This document shows, piece by piece, positions 18,183 to 28,980 of a stretch of 64,000 nt of DNA. Positions within the stretch are counted from its first letter, which is position 1. Each line of letters opens with the position of its first letter. The translations under genes were made by a program, and so were the position numbers. Origin of the DNA: Saprospiraceae bacterium (GTDB lineage: Bacteria > Bacteroidota > Bacteroidia > Chitinophagales > Saprospiraceae); NCBI GenBank assembly GCA_016716335.1, contig JADJWN010000021.1, forward strand, positions 372,001 to 436,000, given 5' to 3'. The notes beneath the pieces were generated by a model. It saw only the letters and a list, made by a program, of their open reading frames with translations. It did not search any database and was not told where the DNA came from.

Positions 18183-18318
18183 GATATTTTATTTTGAAAA
18201 TTATACAAAATCCGGGCTGCAACCCTCTTTTATTTCACAAACAGAGGCCAAAAGTACATAATACCTCCATGAAAAACTAAAAAATGAAAGTGTTTATTAG
18301 GTAAAGGTTTATCAGGGA

Positions 18319-18927
18319 TTATTTAACCTGACAAAACAGAATGGATTGACCTTCCAAAATTCCTTCAAGTCTGTCACCAATCTCTACCTTGCCTACTCCG
18401 GCCGGAGTACCTGTAAAAATCAAATCACCCAACTGAAGGGTAAAAAATCTGCTTACATAGGATACGATATAGTCAAAACCGAAGATCATATCAGAAGAAA
18501 CACCGGATTGTACCACTGCTTCATTTTTTTTCAGCTGAAAGCGTATGGCAGTTTTGTCATAATCAGACAAAGAAAAAAATTTACTGATTACGGCAGAATG
18601 ATCAAAAGCTTTGGCAATTTCCCAGGGATGACCTTTGGCCTTGAGTTCATCCTGCAGGTCTCTTGCCGTAAAGTCTATACCAAGCCCTATCTGGTCATAA
18701 TACAAATGTGCCTGCTCCACAGGGATATACTTTCCATTCTTGCAGATTTTGATCACCAGTTCCAGTTCATAATGGATATTATTGCTGAAATCAGGATGAT
18801 AAAAAGGCTTGCCGTCAGTAAGTAATGCAGTAGCCGGCTTCATGAATATTACCGGCCTTTGAGGCACCGGGTTGTTGAGTTCAGCTGCATGTTCGGCATA
18901 ATTCCTGCCTATACAAATGATTTTCAT
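18319..18927 (-). CDS. Fumarylacetoacetate hydrolase (FAH) family protein
   Basis: 202 residues. The FAH fold is recognisable from the N-terminal IGRNYAEHAAELNNPVPQ, metal-binding HYELELVI (two Glu) and GIDFTARDLQDELK (Asp), and the C-terminal FTGTPAGVGKVEIGDRL. Relatives are acylpyruvate hydrolases or oxaloacetate decarboxylases (FahD1/YcgM type) using Mg2+ or Mn2+. The substrate cannot be read from the sequence. It starts with a four-base overlap (18924-18927) with the stop of the upstream decarboxylase gene, so the two are translationally coupled. Confidence 0.88.
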   Translation of the reverse strand: MKIICIGRNYAEHAAELNNPVPQRPVIFMKPATALLTDGKPFYHPDFSNNIHYELELVIKICKNGKYIPVEQAHLYYDQIGLGIDFTARDLQDELKAKGHPWEIAKAFDHSAVISKFFSLSDYDKTAIRFQLKKNEAVVQSGVSSDMIFGFDYIVSYVSRFFTLQLGDLIFTGTPAGVGKVEIGDRLEGILEGQSILFCQVK

Positions 18928-20363
18928 ATTATTTCATTTTCTTTATTTTCAAAAATACTGTCACCTATACTTACCACTTCCCTGATCAGGAGCTCTATAT
19001 GCTTTGCCCCGGTGGCCGGACTGATGAGGGTTGTTCTTAAAAACACCTTATCCTTCAATCTGGTTTGTACGATGTAAAATTTACCTTCCTCCAGTATTCT
19101 GCGACGTATCTTTTGATTGATTTCATTCAGATCGGCACAATCATCCCTGTAATACCTGAAACAAACGATATTCGATTCGGGAGCCACAGGAGCTTCGAGC
19201 CGGGGTTGCTGCAATATCAGGTTGTAGAAAAGACCAGCAAGATCATAGCAATACTCTACAAACTCCCCAAAAATATGGATGCCATAAGTCTGCAATATAA
19301 CATACACCCTTATGCTCATCATCAATTTGGTGCATTCCATAGTCCTTTTACCAAGATTGTACCACTCCGGTTCGTCATTTCCCCACAGGTAATGTGCTTT
19401 CTGAGCAAAAGTCTGGTATGAATGTCTGTAATCCCTGAAAAGGAGCATGGTAGTCAGCCCGGGCACCATCATCATCTTATGTGCATCCACGGTGATAGAA
19501 TCTGCCAGACCACATCCTTCCATCAGAAACTTGTATTTTTCTGAAAAAACGGAGGGTCCTCCATGAGCAGCATCTATATGAAACCAGAGATTTTTTGACC
19601 TGCAAAATGCACCGATCTCAAGGAGATTATCATATATCCCGGTAGCTGTAGATGGAGCACTGCCCACCACCGCGATGATTTGCTTTCCTTCTTCTTTTGC
19701 CTTATTGAAGTTGTTTTCCAGTAAATCTGTACGCATTTTGTACTGCTCATCCACAGGTATGAGTATGATGCCTTCTCTTCCCCACCCCATGATTCTGACA
19801 GCCCTGTCCACGCAGTAATGGGCTTCCTCAGATACCATGACTGCATATTGTCTGCCCGTACCCTTCTCCCACACATCTTCCTCCGCCATGACAGATTTTG
19901 CACAAAGCAATGCTGTAATATTGGCTATGGTGCCGCCTGAAGTGAAAAAACCATCACCCTTATCATCATACCCAAACCAGGATTTGAACCTGTCTATCAG
20001 GTATTTTTCCAAGGTACAGGAAGCCTGTCCCATTTCAAATACCGCACCTCCGTTATTGAGCAATGCACCTTCAAAAGCTGCTAAAGCGGCAAGCGGTGCA
20101 GGGGCACAGACCTGATGCCCCATGTATTGCGGGTGATGGATACGGATAGACCGATTGAGAATTTTGCTGAAAATTGCTTCCGTATCTTTCGAATGAAAAG
20201 TGCTCCAGTCCTGATATTCAGCATCAGGTTCTGCCCAATCTATGACCTTAGTTTCCGCATCAGGATTCAAAGTCACTTTCAACCAATCTGCTAAGGCATC
20301 TACCATTTTATGCCCTTCAGCCCGGAAACTTTCCGGATCAAATAGCTGTGAAATTCCTGACAT
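18924..20363 (-). CDS. PLP-dependent group II amino acid decarboxylase
   Basis: The start at 20363 (MSGISQLFDPESFRAEGH) is preferred to the longer 20417 start because it matches the usual N terminus; 479 residues. PLP-binding features are the FFTSGGTIANITALL segment, WFHIDAAHGG with the cofactor-contacting Asp, and the Schiff-base Lys in SITVDAHKMMMVPG. The family decarboxylates aromatic amino acids, glutamate, aspartate or diaminobutyrate. Sequence motifs alone do not fix the substrate. Coupling to the FAH-family gene suggests a shared catabolic or secondary pathway, an inference only. Confidence 0.87.
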   Translation of the reverse strand: MSGISQLFDPESFRAEGHKMVDALADWLKVTLNPDAETKVIDWAEPDAEYQDWSTFHSKDTEAIFSKILNRSIRIHHPQYMGHQVCAPAPLAALAAFEGALLNNGGAVFEMGQASCTLEKYLIDRFKSWFGYDDKGDGFFTSGGTIANITALLCAKSVMAEEDVWEKGTGRQYAVMVSEEAHYCVDRAVRIMGWGREGIILIPVDEQYKMRTDLLENNFNKAKEEGKQIIAVVGSAPSTATGIYDNLLEIGAFCRSKNLWFHIDAAHGGPSVFSEKYKFLMEGCGLADSITVDAHKMMMVPGLTTMLLFRDYRHSYQTFAQKAHYLWGNDEPEWYNLGKRTMECTKLMMSIRVYVILQTYGIHIFGEFVEYCYDLAGLFYNLILQQPRLEAPVAPESNIVCFRYYRDDCADLNEINQKIRRRILEEGKFYIVQTRLKDKVFLRTTLISPATGAKHIELLIREVVSIGDSIFENKENEII

Positions 20364-20425
20364 GTAATCTGTATTGTAAATAAAATGATATAAAACGGCA
20401 TTTTGGTGTGTCCTCAACCTTTTGG

Positions 20426-20998
20426 TCAGGTTAGGTATTCCGCCTGTTCAAGGACATAAATCAGAAAGTCGAAATTATCTTTGTTCAGCCGGAATTTACC
20501 TTTAAATCTAATTTTCTGATCCACTTTCATTTTAGGAAGTTTTCCGATATTGAGCACATCGATGACTGATTCTGCTCCGGCAGCGCCACAAAAAAAGCAC
20601 TGGGCAAAGGGGTAGGCAGACAATATCAGGATGCTTTCGTCACCGGTTTCATCCACCGGAATATAAAAACCCTCTGCGATTACTTCTCTTCCATTCAGTG
20701 CAAGGAGTGTATCCGAAAATACAGGCATATCCACTTCAAAACCCAGATCTTCGTTATACTGCTTTTCAAATTTCACCTTCAAAAGCATATCCCATTCCAG
20801 CTTGATGTAGCCATCCTCAAACTTGTACAAACTGGAGTCAAAGCGGATTCCATTGGTTGCTACCCCGGAAGCATCGGATTCAGGCACATTGCTATCCGAA
20901 GCGGAGTTTGGATTTTTACAACCGAAAGCCAGCAAGATTGCCCCGGCAGTCAGGTATAATAGATATCTGCACTTATGTAAGGAATAGATTGCTATCAT
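20426..20998 (-). CDS. Lipoprotein, DUF3299-like
   Basis: 190 residues. A hydrophobic N terminus ends in the lipobox-like ILLAFGC, making Cys at about residue 27 the probable lipidation site, followed by a Ser/Asn-rich linker. The mature domain contains VIAEGFYIPVDETGDESILIL and AYPFAQCFFCGAAGAESVIDV, the pattern of DUF3299 periplasmic proteins with a CxxC pair, and ends with KIRFKGKFRLN. Function unknown; the Cys pair suggests metal or redox chemistry. The start overlaps the upstream PepSY gene by four bases. Confidence 0.78.
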   Translation of the reverse strand: MIAIYSLHKCRYLLYLTAGAILLAFGCKNPNSASDSNVPESDASGVATNGIRFDSSLYKFEDGYIKLEWDMLLKVKFEKQYNEDLGFEVDMPVFSDTLLALNGREVIAEGFYIPVDETGDESILILSAYPFAQCFFCGAAGAESVIDVLNIGKLPKMKVDQKIRFKGKFRLNKDNFDFLIYVLEQAEYLT

Positions 20999-21576
20999 AG
21001 CTTATGTTTTCGTTTTTTGATAATTTTGGGATTGTACCACAGGAAAAAACCACTCAAACTGAGCCCGATCAGACTTAATGAGAGCCAGGTGGTGTATCCA
21101 AGCTTAAAAAACTGAGTGTTGTCTCCTGTGAGGAAATCGAGGATTGAGCCATCATGTATTCTTTCTATAAGATCCGAATACCGACGGCCATGGGATAAAA
21201 CAGCTCCGCTTTTACCATCAATCTGAATTTCATAAAAGCAGGAATTAAACAAGACCTTTATGACTCCCTGTTTGGGTCTGTAATCGAGTCGGTCAATGGT
21301 ACATTGCTTCTGAACAGAATCATTCATAAATTTTTCTGCCACTGCCATCACATGCTCGGTAGAAACCCAGGCTGTATTTTTATCCAAGGCTGATTTACGG
21401 GTTTCCGGCAACAAACCGGTCTGTTTTTTCCATCCCAACAGTAATCCGGTAATTCCAATCAGGAATATAAATATAAAAACCGGCAGCGCAATGAATTTGT
21501 GTAGTTTTCTGAATCTTCGGGTATTCACCACAATACTTGCCGATTCATTCACAGGCCTGTATTTAGGTCCGACCAA
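20995..21576 (-). CDS. PepSY-associated membrane protein
   Basis: 193 residues. A first transmembrane helix (about residues 30-48, LPVFIFIFLIGITGLLLGW) is preceded by RRFRKLHKFIA, as in PepSY-associated TM proteins. A periplasmic PepSY-like domain follows (GVIKVLFNSCFYEIQIDGKS). A second helix near the C terminus (TTWLSLSLIGLSLSGFFLWY) is followed by the basic tail KIIKKRKHKL. Such proteins often work in iron or other metal handling at the inner membrane. It is coupled to the DUF3299-like lipoprotein and lies 22 bases after the thioredoxin-fold gene, so all three likely form one operon. Confidence 0.8.
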   Translation of the reverse strand: MVGPKYRPVNESASIVVNTRRFRKLHKFIALPVFIFIFLIGITGLLLGWKKQTGLLPETRKSALDKNTAWVSTEHVMAVAEKFMNDSVQKQCTIDRLDYRPKQGVIKVLFNSCFYEIQIDGKSGAVLSHGRRYSDLIERIHDGSILDFLTGDNTQFFKLGYTTWLSLSLIGLSLSGFFLWYNPKIIKKRKHKL

Positions 21577-21598
21577 AGCATCAGAGCAGTAAAAGCAA

Positions 21599-23018
21599 TC
21601 ATTGTTTCACGCTTCTCTTTTTCTCCTCAAAATCGAGAATTTCATTAAAAATTCTGTCTAACTCCTCACCCGGAATGTCTTTTACAATGATTTCTTTCTT
21701 TTCGTCCAGAACGAAAATTTTCGGCGTGGATTTAATCTTGACGTTTCGGTGGTAACGCTGGTATTCATCGGCTGTATTGATGAATCCCTCCATTTTCTTT
21801 TCCTTAATAGCCGGCCAGCAGGTAGCTGTCTTGTCTCCACCTTTGGTGCACACAGAAAACATCGTTACCCCTTTGTTCTTATTTTTTTCAAAAAACGCCA
21901 CAATGCTCGGCATCACTTTTTTGCAATGTCCGCAATCCGGAGCCCAGAAGAGTACGATGGTATAAGGTGATTTGATACTGTGCAGACGGACGGGTTTGTT
22001 GTCCTCTGTAAATGTGGTAAAATCAGGCATAATCTTGCCAATCAGAATAGGACGAAGGTCATTGGCATTCCTCCTGCATTTTCTGCAGATTTTCTTCATT
22101 GACCCAGCTTGCTTTTCCTTTACTGTAATAGTTATCGACCAAATGCACATAGATGGCATCCAGTCCCACCATTTTCATCTGTGCATATTGATTGAGGAAA
22201 TCGGCCAGATAATACCTGTACGCATCCTGATTAGGTTCAAGCTTTGCCAAAACATAATCCACTGTTTTGATCAGAGAATCGGGCTGCTGACTGCTCAGTT
22301 TTGTGACAAATGTATTGACTTTAGGATGTAGAAAAGGCATCCTGATCAGTGCGGGATGGGTAAAATCAATATTATCAAAGAAATGCTCTCTGTAATAAAG
22401 GTATCGTTTCATCTGCAATTCATCTCCTTCGCCTTCAAATTCTGGCAGGTCTATATCCATATTGGACTTGATGAGATAGCCTGTCAGAGTAGCTGCATTC
22501 TTCTCTATGAAATTTTTCTGGTATTTAGTTACTTCCTTATCTAAAGCGTCCAGCTCGTTTTTAGACTTTTCGTCTTTACCTCCTTCACTTTCTGCCCGTG
22601 CTATCCGGGCTTTGAGTGTATCCGCAATCTCCCTCTTGTCCTTCAGAAAATCGAGATACCCGTAAAATAGATTATTCTCTGCACTCCCTGAAAATTTAAC
22701 AGTGGTGAGGTCGTTTTTATCATACATCACCTTAAAGTCCTTTTCCTTACCGTTTACCAAAAACTGGATGTAAGAATTATCGGGCTTCATCAGAGCAATG
22801 TACATACCAGGAGCCAGCATTTCACTGTTGGTATAAGTGAATTTTCCTTTGCCGGCCGCAATCAGTGTATCCTTTACTACTGTTTTTTCTCCGTAATAAT
22901 TACCGATGATGATAGTATCATTATCATAGTTTTTGACATTAAATTCAATCTTTATCTGAGCATTCAGTGCATTGAGGCAAAACAAAAAACAAAGAAACAG
23001 CACATTCTTAGTCATCAT
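21599..23018 (-). CDS. Periplasmic TlpA-like thioredoxin-fold protein with DUF4369/DUF5106-type N-terminal part, frameshifted
   Basis: Frame 1 (23018 to about 22070) has a signal peptide (ending LNALNAQ), a DUF4369-like beta domain (DTIIIGNYYGEKTVVKDT, GKGKFTYTN) and a helical DUF5106-like region. Frame 2 (about 22085 to 21599) continues with LRPILIGKIMPDFTTFTEDN and a thioredoxin fold with active site WAPDCGHCKKVMPS and a cis-Pro in STPKIFVLDE. The break is one extra G in caggaggaatgcc. Rejoined length is about 470 residues. These Bacteroidota proteins are thiol-disulfide oxidoreductases in the periplasm, often involved in maturation or stress. Predicted operon partners are the PepSY and DUF3299-like genes downstream. 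Confidence 0.83.
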
Positions 23019-23096
23019 TTCGGTTTTTTTCGCAAATAAACAATATTTCGTTGGTTACTAATTTGTTAGATATGATGATTAATACTTTTTTAACAA

Positions 23097-24128
23097 TCAA
23101 CCCAGTTTACCTGCCAGGAGATAAAGGACGGCCATACGGATAGCCACTCCATTCTCCACCTGCCTGAGTATCACAGACTGGTCTGAGTCTGCCACATCAC
23201 TTGACAGTTCTACCCCTCTGTTGATAGGGCCAGGATGCATGATGACGATTTTTTTATCCAATTCATTCAGCATCTGTTTGTTGATGCCGTAATAACGGGT
23301 GTACTCTCTCAGGGAAGGAATATATTTGATATCCTGTCGCTCGAGCTGAATCCTGAGTACATTGGCCGCATCACACCACCTGAGGGCTTTGCGTATGTCA
23401 TACTCTACCTCCACACCCAGGCTGTGTATATGTTTGGGTATAAGGGTGGGCGGACCACAAACCTTGACATTTGCACCAAGTTTTGTCAGACAGAATATAT
23501 TGCTCAGTGCGACCCTGCTGTGCAATATATCCCCCGCAATGACTATATTCTTACCCTCAAGATCCCCGAGCTCCTCAATCAGAGAATAAGCATCCAGCAG
23601 AGCCTGAGTAGGATGCTCGTGTGTGCCATCTCCTGCATTGATGATATTCGCATCAATATGCTGAGCCAGAAAATGGTGGGCTCCCGGTGCCGGGTGCCTC
23701 ATTACCACCATGTCCACTTTCATGGCAAGTAGATTATTCACTGTATCGAGCAATGTCTCCCCTTTGCTTACAGAGGAGGAAGATGCTGCAAAATTGACCA
23801 CATCTGCAGAAAGTCTCCTTTCGGCAAGTTCAAATGAGATGCGGGTACGGGTAGAATTTTCAAAAAATACATTGGCCACAGTCACATCCCGCAAAGATGG
23901 CACCTTTTTGATAGGTCTGTTGATCACTTCCTTGAATTTTGTGGCTGTTCTGAAAATCAGGTCAATATCTTCCCTTGTAATGTATTTGATACCGAGAAGG
24001 TGCTTTGTACTTAACTGTGAACCTGATTTATGTTCTTTTACACTCGTGAATCTTTGTGTACTCCTGAAAATAATAATACCCTGTCTTCTCCATTTATGTG
24101 GGCATGTTCTACCCCACATAGGCTGCAT
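23097..24128 (-). CDS. pyrB: Aspartate carbamoyltransferase catalytic subunit
   Basis: About 310 recognisable residues begin at LSTKHLLGIKYI. Motifs are FENSTRTRISFE (carbamoyl phosphate binding), VMRHPAPGA, DGTHEHPTQALLDA and HPGPINRGVE (substrate loops). It catalyses the first committed step of pyrimidine synthesis in the cytoplasm. The start is uncertain: no ATG, GTG or TTG lies immediately before the conserved N terminus, and the available ATGs (24128 or 24119) add about 40 residues that do not look like PyrB and overlap the end of pyrR. An indel in the leader is possible. Pairing with pyrR is typical. Confidence 0.93.
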   Translation of the reverse strand: MQPMWGRTCPHKWRRQGIIIFRSTQRFTSVKEHKSGSQLSTKHLLGIKYITREDIDLIFRTATKFKEVINRPIKKVPSLRDVTVANVFFENSTRTRISFELAERRLSADVVNFAASSSSVSKGETLLDTVNNLLAMKVDMVVMRHPAPGAHHFLAQHIDANIINAGDGTHEHPTQALLDAYSLIEELGDLEGKNIVIAGDILHSRVALSNIFCLTKLGANVKVCGPPTLIPKHIHSLGVEVEYDIRKALRWCDAANVLRIQLERQDIKYIPSLREYTRYYGINKQMLNELDKKIVIMHPGPINRGVELSSDVADSDQSVILRQVENGVAIRMAVLYLLAGKLG

Positions 24129-24600
24129 CTACTGCATCCACTGTAATGCCGATATAATCCGCCTTGATCGGAAACTGTCGGTTGAATCTCCTGTCCACCA
24201 TGCACAGGAGTTCTATCCTGGCCGGTCTGCCGTAATCTGAGATCGCCGACATGGCAGCGTGTACAGTCCTGCCTGAATACAGGACATCATCCACGAGAAT
24301 GACATCTTTACCCTCCACGAGAAAATCAATGTCTGTGGTAGATGCCTTGAGAGGAGTATCCCTCCGTCTGAAATCATCCCGGTAGAATGTAATGTCCAGT
24401 TTTCCAAATTTAAAATGCTCTGCTCCTGAGATTTTGAACAACAGCTGCCGGATACGCTCTGCAAGATAGACCCCTCTTTCCTGAATACCTATGATGCATA
24501 CCCTGTCCATATTCTGGTGGTTTTCCAGTATAAGGTAGCTCAATCTTTCGAGTGTGAGCTGGAATCTCTCCGGAGGTAATATCAGTTTGCCCTGATCCAT
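24109..24600 (-). CDS. pyrR: Bifunctional pyr operon regulator/uracil phosphoribosyltransferase
   Basis: 163 residues from the ATG at 24600 (a further in-frame ATG is at 24624). The PRPP-binding loop VILVDDVLYSGRTVHAA, the N-terminal LSYLILENHQ and RVCIIGIQERGVYLAERI, and the terminal VDRRFNRQFPIKADYIG are those of PyrR. The family binds pyr mRNA in response to UMP and has uracil phosphoribosyltransferase activity. It directly precedes pyrB with a short overlap. I do not see a convincing anti-antiterminator element in the short upstream region. Confidence 0.92.
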   Translation of the reverse strand: MDQGKLILPPERFQLTLERLSYLILENHQNMDRVCIIGIQERGVYLAERIRQLLFKISGAEHFKFGKLDITFYRDDFRRRDTPLKASTTDIDFLVEGKDVILVDDVLYSGRTVHAAMSAISDYGRPARIELLCMVDRRFNRQFPIKADYIGITVDAVDAAYVG

Positions 24601-24666
24601 AACGGCACAAAGATAACGGAACAAAGAAAAAAACCTGACTTATACCGACAGAAATCATTCAGGCTG

Positions 24667-27475
24667 TCAATCCTCTAACTCATATTTGGTCAATACCGTT
24701 TTTTCTGAAGGCTTTATTCCTTCCTTCATCCACAGCGGCATGGGTTTGCCCATCAGATAATGATCAAAAAACTGTTCCATCCGGATATTAAAATCGAGTC
24801 TGTTGGGCCATTTCAGGGGCCAATGGGGCTCATTATTGTAATTGAGCAGCCAACAGGGTTTTTCGAGCCTCCGGAGTGCCATATAATATTCGATGCCCTG
24901 ATACCAGGGCACATGACCATCGGCATCATTGTGCATGATCAGTACCGGAGTATTCAATTTGTACATGCTGTAGAGCGGTGAATTTTCAAAATACTTTACA
25001 GGGTCATTCCACAGATTTTCACCGAGCCTGCTTTGCCCCTTTTCATACTGAAACATACGGCTCAGCCCTGTTTCCCAACGGAATGCCCCCGTAGGCACTC
25101 ACCATATTGACTACGGGAGCTCCGGATTCTGCACATTTGAATCTATGGGTTTGATTGATGATATAAGCTACCTGATATCCACCCCAGCTGTGTCCCTGAA
25201 GCCCCATCCTGGTCGAGTCTATAAATCCTTCCCTCAGCAATGCATCTACACCGCTCATCACGTCCTCGAATGCACTCTGGCCGGGATAGCCGATTTTGTA
25301 GTGTATATCAGGATTGAATACCACATAGCCTTTGTTGGTATAGTAAGTATAATTGATGGTGGACCTATGGGCTTCCGGTGCTCTGTGCTGGTGCAGATTG
25401 TCCGAACTCCTTTCATAAAAATTCACAATGAGGGGATATTGCGACTCCGGATCAAATCCGGGTGGTAAAAACAACATACCCCGCCTTGGAGTGCCATCGT
25501 AACTCTCCCATTCAATGAGCCGGCTGCTACCCCACCCGTACTCCTGTTGCTGAGGATTGGCCTGCGATATCCGCTTAATTTCCCTGAATGATCCATCTGC
25601 CAGATGTAAATCCGGGAAAGTTTCAAAATTTTCAAAAGTAAACAGAAATAAATCTTCTTTCCTTGCTTTGGTTAACCGGCTTTGCAGTTTATATGCACCA
25701 CCAAACAAGGTATCTTTTGATCCTGTGGAAAAATTCCATTTCAGATAGTATTCAGACTTGTCATTTTCATCAAAAGCATGTATGTAGTGACTGGCATTGA
25801 TATCTATAAAATCAGCCTCCGGATCGGTCTTGAGATATCTGTACCTGATTTTCCGCTCTCTTCCATCCGTAAGCCTTCTGGCCAAGGGAAGATTCAACGG
25901 ATCTATATGCCATATATCATATCTGTCATACAACCAGATCTGTCTGTCATCGAAGGTCCAGCCTGCTGTACCATAGCTCACGGGCTGATCCGGCACATCA
26001 TTCAGTTCATCGTAGAATGGTACCTTAATGCCCCCGTTGAGTTTAATTGTTTTTCTCATCCTGATATCAAAGGCATACCAGATACTGTCATATCGGTTGT
26101 ACCATTGCGCATACTTTCCTCCGGGTGAAAATGATGCGGCGGAAGAATGCTTCTCAGCCAACCGGATTTTTTCACCGGTATTCAGATCCAGCAAATGAAT
26201 ATCCACGGGAATATTTCCTTCCCAGGTCATCAGTTTTCGGTAAGAAGACTGGTCTGTCAGCAAAGCATACCTGCCGTCATTTTTAATGGATACGACCGAA
26301 GCATCCATCCTGATATCTTCGATTTTACGGATGGTCTGGTCAACCAGATCAAGGTAATACCTGTATGATTTTTTCTTGTCTTTATCAAGGTTTACTTTAT
26401 CTACTGTATAAAGATTACCATCATCATAATGCCAGACTTCCAGCTCAGGCATATCTTCATCCAGAATGGTACTGTCCCTTTGCATTATTTTGGGTGAAAT
26501 CCCCCAAAACAATCGCTGACCCGTTTCAGAAAAGTACAAGGGAGCATTTTTACTGAATTCATAATTAGGCGGCAGTGAAAATTTTTCCGACTCTTCAATT
26601 TTTGACAACTGTCTGTTTAAAAGGGAAAAATGATGGATTTCGCATTGATTGCTTTTTCCGTCATTATCATTCACCACATAAAAAGCAAGCTGGTCACCGC
26701 TTTTATCCAGAACAATATTCTGAATTTTTTTATCGGAGCTGAATACCTCTATCTTCTCACCTGAACCCAGATTGATATACACCAAGGTATGTTGGGTAAT
26801 ACTATCTCCTGACTTAGTCACATAGGCAAATCTCGGCCATTCATCGCAAAACACAAATTCGGATACATTGTCAAAGCTGTCAATGGAACTGGTCATAAAA
26901 TTGAATATTAACAGCTTTCCATACTTATTATCCTTATTCCCATCCGCTTTTTCCTTTTTATTGTCCTTGTTTCCATCGCTGCTTTCTTTTGATTCCGTAT
27001 TCAGCAGTGCTGCAAGATATGATCCATATTTCTTTGGCCGCATAAACTGGTCAATACCCGGAAACCTGAGCGTTTCGTTAGTCAGAAGATTCGTTACTAC
27101 AAGGCTGTCTTTGGGCATTTTGTCCTTGGCCGTTTTCTTTCGCTTCAGATCTTTCAGTGCCTCATAATCATGGGAGATCCGGTAAGCGATGAAAATTCCC
27201 GAAGGATCAACCACCGCCTGCGATCCCCTTTCGATTTGTCTATAACTGTCATTCAGTCTGTCGTAAATCATGAGGATTTTATTGCCGGTCTCTTTCTCCA
27301 GCAGGTACGCTACATATTTCAGACTGTCGTCAGTATCCTGCAACTTGAGTTTGTTCCAGATTTTATACACCTCAGGAGTCATTAAGCTTTTTTCCTGAGC
27401 AATAACAGCGTAAAATGAGACTAAAAGCAATAATAAAGTGTACATGCAATCATTCAATTGACTACGGTTGATCAT
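24667..27475 (-). CDS. S9 family (prolyl oligopeptidase-like) secreted peptidase, frameshifted
   Basis: The start at 27475 (MINRSQLNDCMYTLLLLLVS) gives a signal peptide ending IAQ; upstream in-frame sequence is not coding-like. Frame 1 runs to about 25085 and includes a long beta-propeller region, a charged Lys/Asp/Asn-rich insert near residue 170, and the nucleophile GHSWGGYQ. Frame 2 (about 25095 to 24667) continues RWETGLSRMFQYEKGQSR, the catalytic Asp region VLIMHNDADGHVPW and the His region NNEPHWPLKW. The break is one extra C in ggcattccgttggg. Rejoined length is about 935 residues. Probable role: periplasmic peptide degradation. Confidence 0.88.
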
Positions 27476-27727
27476 CTGAAAAATTTTATGGTTTATAATC
27501 TGATCTGAACAATTATTCGACAACAGGAAAACACAAAAGTTAAGAAGGCATAACCTATCCGAATGCAATCCCGGTTATCACTGCTCCTGAAAATATCACC
27601 TGACCATGTAGGGCATCGCAGGCGAAGATACATATTCAGACATGGTCATTAAAATTTTCTCAAAATTTATTTGACAGGCAGGCATTAACCGTGGATTCAA
27701 TATCTTTGGCCATCAAGACAATTTCGC

Positions 27728-28947
27728 ATGATCGAAGCCTATATTATAGATGGTATCCGTACCGCAATCGGAAATTTCCGGGGCAGTTTATCTTCCATCA
27801 GAACAGACGACCTGGCATCCATACCTGTCAGGGCCTTGCTGGACAAATATCCCGATCTGGACCCGGGTCTGGTAGATGACGTGTATATGGGTTGTGCCAA
27901 CCAGGCCGGTGAGGACAACCGTAATGTAGCACGGATGGCTCTGTTGCTGGCAGGTATGCCCTACACTGTGCCCGGTGAGACCATCAACCGGCTGTGTGCC
28001 TCAGGCATGTCTGCCGTAATACATGGACAACGTGCCATAGCCTGTGGAGATGCAGACCTCATTATAAGCGGAGGGGTAGAGCACATGACCAGGGCACCGT
28101 GGGTCATATCCAAGGCAAGTACACCTTTCGGGAATGATGCTGAAATGTTTGATTCGAGTTTCGGATGGCGTTTTATCAATCCGAAAATGAAAGCACTTTA
28201 TGGCACAGAAGCCATGGGCGAGACGGCAGAAAATCTGGTTGAAATGTACAATATCAGCAGATTAGATCAGGATTCCTTTGCCTACAATTCGCAGAAAAAA
28301 GCTGCTGAAGCAAGAAAAAACGGCAGGTTTGCCCGGGAGATCATACCCATACCCATTCCCCGAAAAAAAGAAGAACCGCTGATATTCAGCGACGATGAAT
28401 TCATCAAAGAAAATGCAGATAGAGGTACTGGCCAATCTCAGGCCGGCATTCCGGTCGGGGTACCGTGACTGCAGGCAATGCCTCAAGGCTTGAATGACGG
28501 AGCAGCTGCATTATTGCTGGCTTCTCCTTCAGCCATAGAAAAACATCATCTCCGTCCTTTGGCAAGAATTGTAAGTACAGCGGTAAGCGGTGTAGAGCCC
28601 CGCATCATGGGCATCGGGCCGGTGGATGCAAGTATGAAGGCATTGGCCAAAGCCGGACTGTCACTCAGCGATATGAGTATCATAGAGATCAACGAAGCCT
28701 TTGCAGCACAGGTCATCGCATGTATGCGTCAGTTGGGATTGAATGAAAATGACGCAGACTCAATCCGAATGGCGGAGCCATAGCTTTGGGCCATCCTTTG
28801 GGTATGTCAGGTGCAAGAATCCTCCTGAGTGCCTCTTTGGAGCTCAGAGAGAGAGATCAGAGATATGCATTGGTCACCATGTGTATAGGGGTGGGGCAAG
28901 GCTTTGCTGTCATCCTGGAGAATGCGGAGTTTACCAAATGGCATTGA
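27728..28947 (+). CDS. Thiolase (3-oxoadipyl-CoA/acetyl-CoA acyltransferase type), several frameshifts
   Basis: Frame 1 (27728 to about 28415) reads a good thiolase N-terminal half: [35 protein letters not shown] with the nucleophile Cys, [12 protein letters not shown]. The rest is spread over other frames: [13 protein letters not shown], then TVTAGNAS, then [16 protein letters not shown] and [13 protein letters not shown] (to about 28755), then [20 protein letters not shown] and [17 protein letters not shown] to the TGA at 28945. At least four net frame changes lie within about 350 bases. All catalytic residues remain. The long N-terminal [17 protein letters not shown] pattern is that of PcaF-like thiolases. 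With this density of breaks, real decay is harder to dismiss than for metK. Confidence 0.82.
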
Positions 28948-28980
28948 CCAAGCCCACACTTAATCAGAAATACTGATCCG

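Noticed and set aside
24000..24128. A PyrR-responsive attenuator between pyrR and pyrB
   Set aside because: No clear hairpin with T-run is present; the genes overlap or abut.
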